Shown here piece after piece: positions 63,059 to 64,000 of a DNA stretch of 64,000 bases. The position numbers were made by a program, and so were the translations under genes. Position 1 is the first letter of the stretch. Each line of letters begins with the position of its first letter. Origin of the DNA: Sipunculus nudus (lineage: Eukaryota; Annelida; Sipuncula; Golfingiida; Sipunculidae). Under the pieces are notes generated by a model that saw only the letters and a program-made list of their open reading frames with translations, had not been told where the DNA came from and made no database searches. The stretch lies in contig CM049311.1 of NCBI GenBank assembly GCA_026874595.1, positions 15,777,676-15,841,675 of the forward strand, in the 5' to 3' direction.

Positions 63059-63112
<54 letters not shown>
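63055..63112. repeat. (TA)n/(CA)n microsatellite
   Basis: TA units at about 63055-63103 followed by CACACACACA. Confidence 0.95.
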
Positions 63113-63134
63113 ATGTACCTCTGCTTTCATTTTG

Positions 63135-63206
63135 GTCAGGCGGAGTCCAGTACTGCCAGTCGGGGTCCAGTGCCGCCAGTTGGGATCCAGTGCCGCCATT
63201 TAGATC
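63135..63206 (+). repeat. 20-bp minisatellite, first block
   Basis: About 3.5 units of GTCCAGTGCCGCCAGTTGGG with small changes. Confidence 0.85.
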
Positions 63207-63460
63207 CCGCTCTTGTAAGGTGTAACAGCATGGAACCCTATCTGGTGGTCAGTTTTTAATTCTGTATTTTTTTAAAAATATTCTAAGTTGCATACTCACT
63301 GCCTTGTATTTTGTTGTGTACCTGAGTGCCAACACTATGTGTTTGCCGTTAAAACCACTTCATTCCTTTACCAAGTTGAACCAAAGGCACCCCTGTCCCT
63401 TATATGGTAAGGACAGCTTTTTTCCTATAACACCTGTAAGTGGCAAATTCATAGGTTGAC

Positions 63461-63640
63461 TGGCTTCTGTGGCCAAGGTGTAGAGCAAAGGACTCAAAGG
63501 CAGAACAATGTGAGATCGAATCTCAGCCGAGGATAAGAGATCACGGTCGGCCTCCACCTAGAGTGAGCGCTCTGCGGGCTAAATGAGACCCGAAGGTGCA
63601 GTAGGCACCGGGTCTGGTAAACACCAGGATATAAAATGAG
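63461..63640 (+). mobile_element. tRNA-Leu(CAA)-derived SINE
   Basis: The head resembles a tRNA: TGGCCAAGGTG (box A-like, 63470-63480), an anticodon-loop-like ACTCAAAGG with CAA at 63495-63497, and GATCGAATC (box B-like, 63514-63522) inside TGAGATCGAATCTCA. Arms are imperfect and there is no proper acceptor stem, so it is not a working tRNA gene. A GC-rich body follows to about 63635. RNA polymerase III transcription would start near 63460 if active. Confidence 0.65.
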
Positions 63641-63920
63641 AGGAAGCGTATGAAACAGCCCTGTCTTAGCCCGAATGCGGAATTTAATTTTGCAGATGCA
63701 AATATACTTAGAGTTAAGATAGCATTAACAAAGGTGGTTTCATCAACACACAAACAAGTTACAAAATATATGTGTTTATTGGGTGACATTTATTATTGAG
63801 ACACATTTTAAACAGATAATTTAAGAAATGATTATAAAAAATGTTGTACTTACAGTCTAATGAACATGTTCTGGATTACGAAATATTTGAAAACGCTGTT
63901 AAATATAAATCGAATTTTTA

Positions 63921-64000
63921 AATCCAGTGTCGCCAATAAGGATCCAGTGAAGCAAGTCGGAAACAAGTGCCGCCAATCTGGGACCAATGCAGCTAGTTAT
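63921..64000 (+). repeat. 20-bp minisatellite, second block, runs off the edge
   Basis: About four degenerate units (ATCCAGTGTCGCCAATAAGG and relatives) of the family at 63135-63206, about 715 bp away. The SINE and unrelated DNA lie between. Confidence 0.8.

Noticed and set aside
63461-63535. Functional tRNA-Leu gene
   Set aside because: No proper acceptor stem, imperfect arms and a fused non-tRNA body; better read as a SINE head.

Overview
This is animal genomic DNA: AT-rich, full of introns, microsatellites and retroelement debris, with no operons. Proteins read only through spliced exons with canonical GT/AG borders. The mix of a tandemly expanded SLC22 transporter family, Penelope-like, DIRS-like and Tx1/L1-like retroelements, long poly-G tracts and a tRNA-derived SINE fits an invertebrate, most likely a lophotrochozoan such as a bivalve mollusc. 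The phylum is inferred, not proven.

The backbone is a tandem array on the + strand of an SLC22-type (organic cation/anion transporter-like, MFS) gene. (A) 1-6026: the 3' part of a pseudogene whose 5' exons lie off the left edge; it has a 1-nt deletion, lacks exons 5-6 and part of 7, and has a dead splice donor. (D) 12600-12743: an isolated, internally deleted exon 7. (B) 16804-30636: all eight exons with good splice sites, but two in-frame stops in exon 3. (C) 44123-53742: eight exons joining to an uninterrupted 515-residue, 12-helix transporter; this is the only intact gene I can support. (E) about 59676-59770: a lone, more diverged exon-7 remnant. Introns, upstream flanks and several kb of 3' flank are shared between copies, so the duplicated unit was larger than the gene.

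Insertions explain most differences between copies. Unit A's 3' flank holds a LINE reverse-transcriptase relic (8.5-9.6 kb). Copy B intron 1 holds a pogo/Tigger-like transposase stub (17.3-18.0 kb). Copy B intron 2 holds a composite minisatellite of three tandem families (19.9-23.1 kb). Between B and C, about 10 kb is a retroelement graveyard: a Penelope-like GIY-YIG ORF (33.0-34.0 kb), a DIRS-like gag/RT/RNase H relic (34.2-36.3 kb), a Tx1/L1-like LINE fragment (37.4-38.6 kb), purine-rich arrays (39.4-41.0 kb) and a palindromic GAGCGCT-rich block (41.0-41.2 kb). The right end (60-64 kb) has no intact gene: a possible UBA-like coding remnant, a tRNA-Leu-derived SINE and a 20-bp minisatellite running off the edge.

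I found no convincing undescribed multi-gene system. The most unusual signals are the composite minisatellite, in which two different arrays share one palindromic core, the serial decay of the SLC22 array with two orphan exon-7 relics, and a 21-codon upstream reading frame whose differences between B and C are mostly synonymous.
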